Shown here: positions 33,071-43,100 of the stretch, piece after piece
Layout: every line of letters starts with the position of its first letter
How positions within the stretch are numbered: position 1 is the stretch's first letter
Source: Actinacidiphila bryophytorum
GTDB lineage: Bacteria; Actinomycetota; Actinomycetes; Streptomycetales; Streptomycetaceae
Assembly: GCF_016916835.1 (NCBI RefSeq)
Contig: NZ_JAFFIX010000025.1
Coordinates: forward strand, 1-64,000
Length of the DNA: 64,000 nucleotides
Direction: 5' to 3'
Program-made: the position numbers and the translations under genes
Notes under the pieces: model-generated
Seen by the model: the letters and a program-made list of their open reading frames with translations, nothing else
The model's database searches: none
What the model was told of the DNA's origin: nothing

Positions 33071-34015
33071 ATGCCCCGCACACCCGTCGACCTCGCCCTC
33101 CCCGACCTCGCGGGCCGGCGTGCCGTCGTCACCGGGGGCAGCGACGGCATCGGGCTGGGCATCGCCACCGGGCTCGCCGCGGCGGGGGCACAGGTGCTGC
33201 TACCGGTGCGCAACCGGCGCAAGGGCGAGGCCGCCGTCACCACCGTCCAGGAAGCGGCTCCCGGCGCCGACGTCTCGCTCCTCGACCTCGACCTGTCCTC
33301 GCTGGACTCCGTCGCGGCCCTCGGGGAAGCCCTGCGCGAGGACGGGCGCCCGATCCACCTCCTGGTCAACAACGCCGGGGTGATGACCCCGCCGGAGCGG
33401 CAGACGACCGCCGACGGCTTCGAGCTGCAGTTCGGCACCAACCACCTGGGCCACGTCGCACTGGTGGCCCAGCTGCTGCCCCTGCTGCGCGCCGGGCAGG
33501 CCCGCATCACCTCGCAGCTGAGCATCGCGGCGAACCGCGGCGCCATCAACTGGCAGGACCTCAACTGGCAGCGCTCCTACGACGGCATGAAGGCGTACAG
33601 CCAGTCGAAGATCGCCCTCGGCCTCTTCGGCCTCGAACTGGACCGGCGCAGCAAGGCCGACGGCTGGGGCGTCACGAGCAACCTCGCCCACCCCGGCGTC
33701 GCCCCCACCAGCCTGCTCGCCGCCCGCCCCGAAGTCGGCCGCGCCCGCGACACCATGGGCGTACGCGTCGTCCGCGCCCTGTCCGCCCGCGGCATCCTGG
33801 TCGGCACCGCCGCGAGCGCCGCCCTGCCCGCGGTGTACGCCGCCGCGTCCCCCGAAGCGGAAGGCGCCCGCCTCTACGGCCCGAGCGGCCCCGGCCACCT
33901 CGGCGGCCCGCCCGCAGAACAGAAGCTCTACTCCCGCCTGCACAGCCCGCAGGACGCCGCGCGCGTCTGGGAGATCTCGCAGGAGCTGGCGAAGGTCTCC
34001 TTCCGCACGGCCTGA
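33071..34015 (+). CDS. Short-chain dehydrogenase/reductase
   Basis: A 314-residue SDR of the retinol-dehydrogenase/WW-oxidoreductase-like type. It has cofactor loop VVTGGSDGIGLGIA, LVNNAGVMTPP, the NHLGHVAL stretch and the catalytic pair in AYSQSKIALGLF. The substitution of the usual catalytic Ser region (SQLSIAANRG) still carries serines. ATG 33071 has GGAGG eight bases upstream. It would oxidise or reduce an unknown carbonyl compound with NAD(P). Probably controlled by the divergent TetR. Confidence 0.85.
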   Translation: MPRTPVDLALPDLAGRRAVVTGGSDGIGLGIATGLAAAGAQVLLPVRNRRKGEAAVTTVQEAAPGADVSLLDLDLSSLDSVAALGEALREDGRPIHLLVNNAGVMTPPERQTTADGFELQFGTNHLGHVALVAQLLPLLRAGQARITSQLSIAANRGAINWQDLNWQRSYDGMKAYSQSKIALGLFGLELDRRSKADGWGVTSNLAHPGVAPTSLLAARPEVGRARDTMGVRVVRALSARGILVGTAASAALPAVYAAASPEAEGARLYGPSGPGHLGGPPAEQKLYSRLHSPQDAARVWEISQELAKVSFRTA

Positions 34016-34139
34016 CCCGCCACCCGACCCGCCACCCGACGCGCCGCCTGACCCGGTCTGACAACTCCGCCTGCCCGGCGCGTCCTGAAAGCTGCGGCCA
34101 GCCCCAGGACCGGTACAGGACAGGGAACGGAGACCGAAC

Positions 34140-34220
34140 ATGACGGTCACCGTGGCCGTCATGACCAGCGCCACCGACACCGCACCGCCAGGACCGCTGG
34201 TCCTCACCGGATCGCTGTGA
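34140..34220 (+). CDS. Possible 26-residue peptide in an otherwise empty gap
   Basis: The 34016-34374 gap holds simple CGACCCGCCAC repeats just after the SDR gene and this short frame (MTVTVAVMTSATDTAPPGPL, VLTGSL) preceded by GGGAACGGAG. Nothing else supports it as a gene; it may be chance. Confidence 0.25.
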   Translation: MTVTVAVMTSATDTAPPGPLVLTGSL

Positions 34221-34374
34221 GACCGCTGTGACGGCGGGGCGGCGGCAACCGGTGGGCGGGGACGGGTGAACCGCGGCTGACCGGCGGCGCGGTGCCTGGC
34301 GTTCCGGTTGCCAGCAGGCTGCATTCGCCTGGCGTACACATGGTTTCAAGGTTCCGTCAGCAGAGTTCGGCCCC

Positions 34375-36411
34375 GTGCCTACAACTCACTCGCGTGCCCG
34401 CGTCGCCACTTTGTGCGCCGCCGCCCTGACCTTCTCGGGGCTTGCCGTCACCGGGATCCTCGCCGCGCAGCCCGCGGCCGCGGCCGACCCGGCCGGCTAC
34501 CAGAACGTTCGGATCAACGAGGTCACCTCATCGGACAACGACACCGTCGAGCTGTACAACACCGGCTCGACCGCAGTGAGCATCAGCGGCTGGAAGATGT
34601 CGGACGACAGCTTCTCGGCGCAGTCCTTCAGCCCGTCCTCCAGCACGATCCAGGCCGGCGGCTTCGTCACCTTCAACTCCCCCAAGGGCCTTGGTGACTC
34701 GGACAAGCTGGTGATCTACACCTCCGGCGGCACGGTGGTGGACCGCGTCGAGTGGGCCACCGACAAGGCCAAGCCGGCGATGGCACGGTGCGGCGGCGAC
34801 GGTACGGGGGCGTGGGTGACCGCGACCTCGGCGGCGACCTTCGGCTCCGCGAACGCCGCGGGCTGCCCGTCGTCGCTGCCGGCCGCGAGCAGGGTACGGA
34901 TCAACGAGGTCACCTCGAACGGCTCCGACACCGTCGAGCTGTACAACGGCGGTACGAGCTCGGTCAGCGTCAGCTCGTGGAAGTACGTCGACGGCGACAC
35001 CGGCCACTCGGCGGCCAAGATCTCCTCCTCCTCACCGAGTGCGACGAGCATCCCGGCCGGCGGCTACGTCACCTTCGACTCCACGATCGGGCTCGGCGAC
35101 AACGACTCGGCCTTCCTCATCGACGGCAGCGGCAACACCGTCGACTCGGTCACCTGGGCGACCGACGCCGCCAAGCCGTCCGACGAGCGCTGCGCGGACG
35201 GCAGCGGCTGGTTCCAGACGGCCACGACCGCGACGCTCGGCAGCGCCAACTCCTGTGCGGGCGGCGGCGGTACGACCGGTGGTACGACCACCGGCGGGAC
35301 GACGACAGGCGGGACCACTACCGGCGGCACCGGCGGCACCGGCGACCAGCCCGGCCAGCTCCTCGGCGGCGGCGGCTCCCTCACCAGCGGCTGCACCCCC
35401 GAGGCGCCCTCGGGCTCGCATTCCACCCCCTCCGGCACCCTCGCCTGGCCCGGCGGCGCCGACGTCACCATCGCCGACAACGTCTGCGCCTTCACCACCT
35501 CCACAGGCCCCGAGGGCCGCGACGTCAGCGGCCTGGTCTTCGACCCGTCCAACCCGTCCGTGCTGTGGGCGGTGAAGAACAAGAACTGGCTGTTCAAGCT
35601 GGTCAAGAGCAACGGCAACTGGATCCCCGACAGCTCCTGGGCCGCCAAGGGCAAGCAGATCCGCTTCTCCGGCGGTTCCGGCGAGCCGGACTCCGAAGGC
35701 GTGACGATCGGCGCCGACGGCCACCTCTACGTGACCTCCGAGCGCGACAACACGAACAACACCGCGCCCAAGGACACGATCCTGGAGTTCGACCCGGCCG
35801 CGACCGGCAGCACCCTGTCGCCGCTGCACCAGTGGGACATGACCTCGCAGTTCCCGCAGCTCGACACCGGCGACAAGGACGACGCCAACCTCGGCTTCGA
35901 GGGCGTCGGTTACGTGCCCGACAGCTGGCTGACCGCGGGCGGCTGGGTCGACCCGCTCACCGGTGCCGCGTACGACCCGGCGAACTACCCGCTGCACGGG
36001 TCCGGCCTCTTCTTCGCCGGCCTGGAGTGGGACGGCACGCTGCACGTCTACGGGCTGAACTCCAACGGCACGTTCACGACCTTCGGCGCGATCTCGACGG
36101 GCAAGACGTCGGTGATGGACGTGACCTTCGACGCGGTCACCCAGCGGATCGTCGCGACCTGCGACAACACGTGCGGTGAGACGCACACGTTCATGAAGGT
36201 CGACGCGTCGGGGGCGATCGTGCCCGACGTGACCTACACGAACCCGGCCGTCATGCCGGCCGACAACCTGGAGGGCTTCGCCCTCGCCCCCGCCTCCACC
36301 TGCGTGAACGGCTCCCGCGAGGCCGTCTGGTCCGACGACGGCATCTACGGCTTCGGCTCGAAGACGTCCTCCGACGGCCACGCCCTCTACAGCGGCACGT
36401 TCCCCTGCTGA
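34375..36411 (+). CDS. Secreted protein with two lamin-tail domains and a beta-propeller
   Basis: A 678-residue protein from GTG 34375. A signal peptide (ending QPAAAA) is followed by two lamin tail (LTD) domains (VRINEVTSSDNDTVELYN and VRINEVTSNGSDTVELYN heads, each ending in a Cys-containing GSAN strand). Then comes a flexible TGG-repeat linker (about residues 300-325) and a propeller-like domain (DVSGLVFDPSNPSVLWAVKN, SEGVTIGADGHLYVTSERDN). LTD domains in bacteria occur on secreted nucleases and wall proteins; the propeller resembles SdiA-regulated or phytase-like folds. No catalytic set is evident. It ends at a strong bidirectional hairpin. Confidence 0.75.
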   Translation: MPTTHSRARVATLCAAALTFSGLAVTGILAAQPAAAADPAGYQNVRINEVTSSDNDTVELYNTGSTAVSISGWKMSDDSFSAQSFSPSSSTIQAGGFVTFNSPKGLGDSDKLVIYTSGGTVVDRVEWATDKAKPAMARCGGDGTGAWVTATSAATFGSANAAGCPSSLPAASRVRINEVTSNGSDTVELYNGGTSSVSVSSWKYVDGDTGHSAAKISSSSPSATSIPAGGYVTFDSTIGLGDNDSAFLIDGSGNTVDSVTWATDAAKPSDERCADGSGWFQTATTATLGSANSCAGGGGTTGGTTTGGTTTGGTTTGGTGGTGDQPGQLLGGGGSLTSGCTPEAPSGSHSTPSGTLAWPGGADVTIADNVCAFTTSTGPEGRDVSGLVFDPSNPSVLWAVKNKNWLFKLVKSNGNWIPDSSWAAKGKQIRFSGGSGEPDSEGVTIGADGHLYVTSERDNTNNTAPKDTILEFDPAATGSTLSPLHQWDMTSQFPQLDTGDKDDANLGFEGVGYVPDSWLTAGGWVDPLTGAAYDPANYPLHGSGLFFAGLEWDGTLHVYGLNSNGTFTTFGAISTGKTSVMDVTFDAVTQRIVATCDNTCGETHTFMKVDASGAIVPDVTYTNPAVMPADNLEGFALAPASTCVNGSREAVWSDDGIYGFGSKTSSDGHALYSGTFPC

Positions 36412-36432
36412 GACCCGCAGCCACCTGACACC

Positions 36433-36467
36433 GAAGCTCCTGGCAGGCCCCGCCTGCCAGGAGCTTC
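36433..36467. terminator. Perfect 15-bp hairpin between convergent genes
   Basis: GAAGCTCCTGGCAGG (36433-36447) pairs without mismatch with 36453-36467 around a 5-base loop. It lies 21 bp after the lamin-tail gene and 19 bp from the end of the opposing gene, so it can stop transcription from both sides. Confidence 0.85.
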
Positions 36468-36486
36468 GCCGTCCCCGCCCGACCTC

Positions 36487-37053
36487 TCAGATCGGCGAGA
36501 GGTCCCCGAGCGGGGTGTCGAGGAAGAACTCCAGCTCGGCCAGCACGAAGAGAACCAGAACCAGGCTGTCGGCCTCGTCCAGGCCCGTGCTGTTCCACCG
36601 CCCCTTGCGCTTCTGGGTCAGGACGACCGGAACTCCGCCGCCGGACGACGACATGACCCTGCGGAACCCGTGCGCACGAAAGCTGACCACCCTGTCGCCC
36701 AATGTGAAGTCCACGTGCCGGAACCGCGACATCACATTGCGCATGGCCGCCTGCGCGCGGAACTCGACGCCGAGGATCTCGCCGTGGATTCCGGTCCGCA
36801 TTCTCTTCTGCAGGGAGATCCCCGGCGCGGCGGCGTCGCGTACGGTCACCTTGATCTCGCCGCCGATCACCAGCTCCCAGTTCTCCAGGGAGTTGGCGCG
36901 GGCGTCGAAGTCCTGGGCGGTGCTGCGCCGACGGTACAGCTCGGCCTCGCCCATGCTCGTCTGCGCCACCGCGTGCAGCTTCCGATCACCGGCCGGGTCC
37001 CCCCACTCACGCTGGGACACGAGCCGCTTCGGCTCGACAAATCCATCTGACAT
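36487..37053 (-). CDS. Unknown protein behind the second RHS gene, putative immunity
   Basis: A 188-residue protein starting MSDGFVEPKRLVSQREWGDP. No family was recognised. It is beta-rich in the middle (WELVIGGEIKVTVRDAA, VDFTLGDRVVSFRAHGF) with basic patches and a hydrophobic, acidic C-terminal helix (EADSLVLVLFVLAELEFFLD). It starts 74 bp after the RHS stop on the same strand, the slot occupied by the SCO4402-type gene in the first module, so an immunity role is plausible. Alternatively it is a LURP-one/tubby-like membrane-associated protein. Both are guesses from position and shape. Confidence 0.55.
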   Translation of the reverse strand: MSDGFVEPKRLVSQREWGDPAGDRKLHAVAQTSMGEAELYRRRSTAQDFDARANSLENWELVIGGEIKVTVRDAAAPGISLQKRMRTGIHGEILGVEFRAQAAMRNVMSRFRHVDFTLGDRVVSFRAHGFRRVMSSSGGGVPVVLTQKRKGRWNSTGLDEADSLVLVLFVLAELEFFLDTPLGDLSPI

Positions 37054-37126
37054 GACGTCCGTCCGTTCGCGCCGCCGCCCGGTGCGGACGAGGAGAACCC
37101 CGTCCGCACCGGGCCTGCATGCCGAG

Positions 37127-40100
37127 TTACCAGAACTTGAGTTTCTTCACCGACTTGATCGCCTTGGTGGCGGGCCCCACTCCGAAGTGCTTGCGGAAGG
37201 CCCCCTGGAAACCGCCCCTCCATGCGGAGCCGATGAAGTAGTTCACCGCGTCGCCTGCTGTCGTCACATGACCCATGATGCGGTCGGCGATGAGGTGGGA
37301 CGGCATGCCGATCAGCAACCCTATGCCGACACCGGCATAGACGGCGCATGCGACGCCGGCCGTCCCGGCGCAGACTCCGGCTGCGATCAGCCCTGCGGCG
37401 AACCCGGCTCCCACGTTGATGCCGAAGTGCACCATCTCCTGCGGATGGTCCTTGACCCACTTCGCACCGGACTTGGCGGCGCCGCTGACGAAGTCGCCGA
37501 CGGGGTCTTCCTTGTGCATCATCGCCAGCGCCTGGTCGATGGCCTCCTGTTCCCTCCGCTTCTTGGCCTGCGCCTTGATCGCTGCAACTTCCTTCGCGAT
37601 CTGCTTGGCGCGGGCCTTCGCGTACTTGTCGTCGATCATGTAGTGGGTCGGGTTCGCCCGGTAGTGGGCGTACTTCTTGCGCGACGCCTTGTCCTTCTTC
37701 GGGGTCTGGCCCCAGACCCAGCGGCCGTTCTTGTAGTGCCAGCCGGCGGACATGCCGCGGTCGTTGGCCCAGGCGTTGTCAGTGGTGGTGCCGCCGTCGG
37801 TGGGGCCGAGGGGGCGGGTGCCGTCGGGGTCGGATTTGGTGACGGGGTTGTTGTGGGCGTAGGAGTAGGCGTTCATCTGGGCCGGGTCGGTGATGTCGTT
37901 GACCGGGTCGACGGACAGGAAACGGCCGAGGACCGGGTCGTACTCGCGGGCGCCGAGGTGGATCAGGCCGGTCGGGTCGGTGGTGCCGCCGACGAAGCCC
38001 TGGTCGCCGGGGAAGGCACCCGAAGTGCCGCGGGTCTGGCCGAAGGGGAGTTGCTTGCGGCGGGAGACGGCCAGGGTCAGGGCCGCGACCGCGGCGGTGG
38101 CGGTGCCCTGCTGGTCGCCGAAGAGGTAGGACAGGGCGTTGCCGTCGTTGACGGCGACGGTCTCGCCGGCGTGGTCGTAGTAGCGGACGCCGGTCTTGGT
38201 GGTGTGGTCGGCGGCCAGGTGGACTTCGCTGTCGTCGGGCAGCGTGAGGATGCTGCTGCCGTCGGGGTTGGTGGTGATGAGGCGGTTGCCGTCGGCGTCG
38301 TAGAGGTAGCTGGTGGTGCCGGACGCGGCGGCGAGCGTGGCCAGGTGGCCTTCGGCGTCCCAGGTGAGGCTCTGGGTGCCGCCGTTGATCGTGCGGGTCT
38401 TGGTGTTGCCGTCGGCGTCGTAGGCGAAGCTGCTGCTTCCCGGGGCGGTACCGCCGGTGGTGGTGGTCTGCTGGACGGCGTGCGGCAGGCCGGTGTTCGG
38501 GGTGGGCTGGGTGTAGGTGGTGACCGCGTCGGTCGAGCCGGTGGCGGTCGCGTGGTCGGTCTGCTGCGTGCGGTTGCCGGCCAGGTCGTAACTGAACGAC
38601 TGCCAGTACGCGTCCGGGCCGCCGACCGTGGAAGTGGTGGGCGCGGAAGCGCAGTTGGTGGTCGTGGTCCAGGCCTGGGTGAGCTGGCCGAGCGCGTCGT
38701 TGCTGAAGCACTGGGCGTCGGTGGTGAGGCCGGCGTCCTGGCCGCTGGCGGTGGTGACGCCGGTGATATTACCTGCGTCGTCGTAGGCGTAGTGGGTGTC
38801 GTCGATACGCTGCGGTGCCAGGTCGCGGTCGGTGGTCTGCTCGGTCAGACGCCCGGAGAACTCGTCGTACGTCCGCTCCTCGTAGACCTTCTTGCCGACC
38901 GTCCCGCCGAACTCCAGCCGGACGGGCCGCGACCAGGCGTCGTAGGTGGTGTTGGACACCAGCGCCACCCCGGCCCTGGTGGTGCGGAAGGGCAGGTCGT
39001 CGCTGTTGTAGTCGGTGGTGATCAGCTCGGCCGGGACGTCGCCGACGGCCGGCGTCCTGGACCAGTCCTGCAGTCCGGTGGCCGGGTCGTAGGAGGTGGT
39101 CCAGGTGTAGGTGCCGGCCAGGCCGCCGGCCGCTGACGGGATGGTGACGCTGCTGGACGTCGGCTGGTAGCGGTCGTCGAAGCCGCCGGTGGCCTCGGTG
39201 TAGGCGGCGCCGCCGACGTAGCGGGTGGAGGCGGTCAACTGGCCCTTGGCGACGGTGTCGTAGGTCCAGTCGGCCAGGACGGTGGAGCCCTGCTTGAGGG
39301 CGGTCCTGCGGCCGAGCTTGTCGTAGTCGGTGGTCAGCGTGATACCCCGGGCGTCGGTCGTGGTCACGGCACGCCCGGCGTTGTCGTACGTCGTCGTGAC
39401 GAGGCCCTTGTCGGGGTCGTCGGAGCTGGTCTGCTGCCCCCGGTTGTCGAAGCCGTACGTCCACGCGTTGCCTGCCGGGTCGGTGACCTTCACCGCCTGG
39501 TCGAACTTCCCGTACGCATACGTCGTCTTCTGGTACGCGGTACGGGCCGCGTCGGTGTACTGCCGCAACTCCGTGGTGCGGCCCAGCGCGTCGGTGACCG
39601 TCGTCGTCGCGGTGCCGCCCTTGGGCGGGATCACCGTCGTACGGTCACCGTCGTAGACCGTCGTCGTACGCCACTGCTCGTCGCCGTACTTGAGCGAGAT
39701 CGCGGCGGTGACGCGGCCGCTGCCGTCGTAGACGTTCTGGGTGAGGTTCGCGACCTTGGTGTCGTCGCCCTGCACCAGGGTGGTGGAGGGGGTGCCGGCG
39801 ACGTAGTACGCGGCATAGGTCTTCGCCGCGTAACCGCGGGTGTCGTACCGCGTCTCGGTGACCAGCCGGTCCTGGGTGCCCTCGGCGACCGCCTGGGTTT
39901 CCCGGGAACGCAGCAGCCCGTCGTAGAAGTCGTACGTGGTCGCGTAGCCGCCGTTGTGCTTGAGGGTCCTGGTGGTGACCACGTTGGCCTGCGTCTTCGA
40001 CTGCGAGATCAGGTAACTGTGGGTGGCCGACGGGGTGTTCGGGTGGTCAGCCTTGGCCCAGCCCGGCTCCCACAGCTGGAGGAGGCGGCCGAGGCCGTCG

Positions 40101-43100
40101 TAGACGGCGTCGGTGCGCTTGCCGTTGGGGTCGACCGTGGCGGTGGTCAGGCCGCGGGTCGGGTCGTAGGTGGTCGTGGTGGTCTGGTCGAGGGCGTTGG
40201 TGCTGGTCGAGGACGTCGGGGCGGCCACGGTCGCCGGGGTGTAGGCGGTGGTCGTGGTGTTGCCGAGCGCGTCGGTGTCGGTCAGCTCGCGGCCGTGGAT
40301 GTCGTAGGTGTGCCTGGCGGTGGTCAGGTGTCCGGTGCCGGCCGCGTCCTGCTCGTCGAGCCGGGTCACATCGCCCTTGGTGGGGGCGGCGGTCAGGCTG
40401 GTGGCGTCGTCGTAGTAGTGCTGCTCGTCCGAGACGAGATCGGCCGGGAGTGATGCAGTCGTGCCGCAGGGCTTGGCGACGGTCTTCACCTCGGCGATGG
40501 AGGTGAGGAAGTTCGTCGCGGTGTTGGGGGCGTACGTCGTCGTCTCGCAGGTCTCGTCGCCGCTGACCGCGGTGTCGCCGAGCTTCGACTCGGTCAGGGT
40601 CTTGCCGTCGCTGTCGAAGGTGCTGTCGGTGCGGGTCGTGCGCCACCCGGAGCCGACGGCGGTCCTGGTGATCTCCGAGCCGCTGCCCGTCGCGTACGCG
40701 GACAGCGCGGACAGGCCGCCGCGGGTCATGGTGGCGGTGGCCGTGCTGCGCCACGGCACGTAGGAGGTGGCGGTCAGCAGCGGGCCGCCGTCACCGTTGT
40801 AGGTGTCCTCCTCGCGGGTCATGCCCGCGAAGGCGTCGTGGTCGGTGACCTTCACACCGTCGCTGTTCGCGACGTCCGCGCCCTCGATGCCCCGGAAGTA
40901 GCGGTACTCCTTGAGCGTCCTGGCGTCGTTGCCCGCTCCTGTGCGCACCTGGACCCGGCCGTAGCCCTTCCGGTCCCCGTACGTCAGGTACTTGGCGGGG
41001 CTGAACTCGTCCTCGGCCTTCCCCCAGGCCATGCCGTCCAGGTACGAGTAGTCGGTCTCCTTCGCCGGTGCGCCGCCCGACAGGTCCTGCTCCAGGACCT
41101 GGGTGACGACGTAGCTGTGGAACCAGTCCGTGTACGGCGTGTAGTCGGCGGCGGGGGCGTCCGGCGGCGACCAGATCACCGGGTAGCAGCGCCGGTTGTT
41201 GGAGGCCGGGGTGGGAACGTCCCCCGCCTTGCAGTCCTGCACCGAGTAGGTGATGCCGAGCGTCGAACCGGTCTCGGAGTTGATGCCGTAGACGCGGTAG
41301 CGCCACATCGGCGGCACCGGGTCGGGGTCGCCGCCGGTGGTGGCGCCCTCCACCCGGTTGGGCAGCGTCTGCCCCATGAAGGTCACCGTCGGCAGCGTGA
41401 CGTCCCCGGTTCCGGTGTGCCCGGTGCGGGAGACCGACGCCAGCCACAGGGCCGGGTCCGTGCCGTCACCGGTGGCGGGGAACTGGTGGGTCAGCTTCCA
41501 GGTGTCGACCGGCTTGAAGGTGCTGCCGACCAGGACGGAGGTGTCGATCTGGGTGAGCCGCTTACGGGTCCAGAACGACGGGGAGAAGTTGTAGCCGCAG
41601 GTCGCGCCGGTGGCGCAGTACTGGTCGAAAGGGGTGTCCGGCCAGTTCTTGGCGTGGTCCTTGTCGAAGGTCCCGCAGTCGGTCAGGCACCGCTCGGCCA
41701 CCGTGAAGGCCACCTTCGCCGCCGGGGTGGCGTAGAAGTCGCCCGAGCGCAGCCCGTACTCGATCCGCGTCAGGTACCCGCCGCGCGTGTACGAGGTCGA
41801 CGTCCCGGTCCCCGTGTCCGGGTTGACGTTGCGGGCGTAGGAGTTGGCCTCCTTCGCCCAGTAGTACGCCATCGCGTCCCCGTGCGGATCCACAACCGCG
41901 TCCAGGTTCCAGCGCCAGGCCTGCTGGCACCAGGAGTCCGCGAAAGCCGTGGCATGGCAGGGCTCGCCGGCCTGGTTGCCGTAGACCGGCACCGTCCAGG
42001 TCGAGTTGGTCTCCGCCTTGCCCGACGCCCAACCGGTCGGGTGGTTCAGCCCGAAGTAGTACGCGGTGCCGTCCGGTGTGGTCACCTTCCAGTACTCGCC
42101 GTCGTTGTCACCGTTGTTGTTCGTCGAGCTGGTGAGCTTCTCCGCCTTCGTGCCGTCGTCGGCCTCCAGGTGCCACTGGCCGGTGGTGTCGTCGTGGACG
42201 AGCACATTGCTGTGCCCGTTCAGGTTGATCACCGCGTTGTCCTTCTTCCAGCACTCGTCCCCCACCTTCGCGGTGGTGTTGCTGCCGGAGGTGTCGTCCG
42301 TGCAGGACACGTACTGCCGCTCGATGTAACCGGGGTCCATCGACCAGCCGTCACCCACCCAGTTCGCCTGGTTGTTCGTCGCTGCCGTCCGGCCGTCCAC
42401 CGCCTGCGACGAATACCCCAGCGACAGGTCCGGCTGCACACCACCCGGCACATCAGGCGTGTCGATGCCGTACGTCCACGAGAACTCGCCCTGGCTGCCG
42501 CCGGCGGACCACGACGCCGAAGGCGACAGCGACGTCGCCTTGAACGAACCCTGCGAACCGGCCGCATCGGCGGTCGCCGCCAGCAGCACCGTGCCGCCGG
42601 TCACCGAAAGCCCGGTGGCCGAACGGGCCGACGCGGGCGCCGCGTCCACCGGCGCCGACGGCACCGGAGACTCGGCCGCAGCCAGCGCGACCGGGGCGTT
42701 CAGCGTCCCGGCCGACACATCGTTGGCGGTGTCCAGGTCGCGGCCCACCGCACACGCGGCACCTTGCGCCGACGTCAGCGCACAGGCCGGGAGCTGCCGG
42801 AAGGACAGCCGGGAGGCCCAGTCACCGCCGTAGGCGTTGCGGAAACCCGAGTAGTCCAGCTGCACGTCCACAGAACCCGCGGCGCCCGCCGCCGGTTTGA
42901 CGGCCAGCACCACACCGTCCACACCCAGCGACTTCGCCACGTCCTGCCCGAGCACCTGCACCTGAGCCGACACAGGACCCGCAGCGGCAGCGTCGACCGC
43001 GGACCCCGCGGACTTCTTCGCTGCCGCGTGCCCGAGCCGCACCGGCAGTCCGCCCGCCTTCGCCGGCGCCTTCCCCGCCGCGGGCACCGCCACCTGCGCG

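Noticed and set aside
35270..35345. Possible CRISPR-like or iteron array
   Set aside because: The short repeats are in frame and encode the TGG linker of the lamin-tail protein.
36515..39136. 873-codon rightward frame opposite the second RHS tip
   Set aside because: It spans two genes on the other strand and shows the valine/glycine bias of antisense frames.
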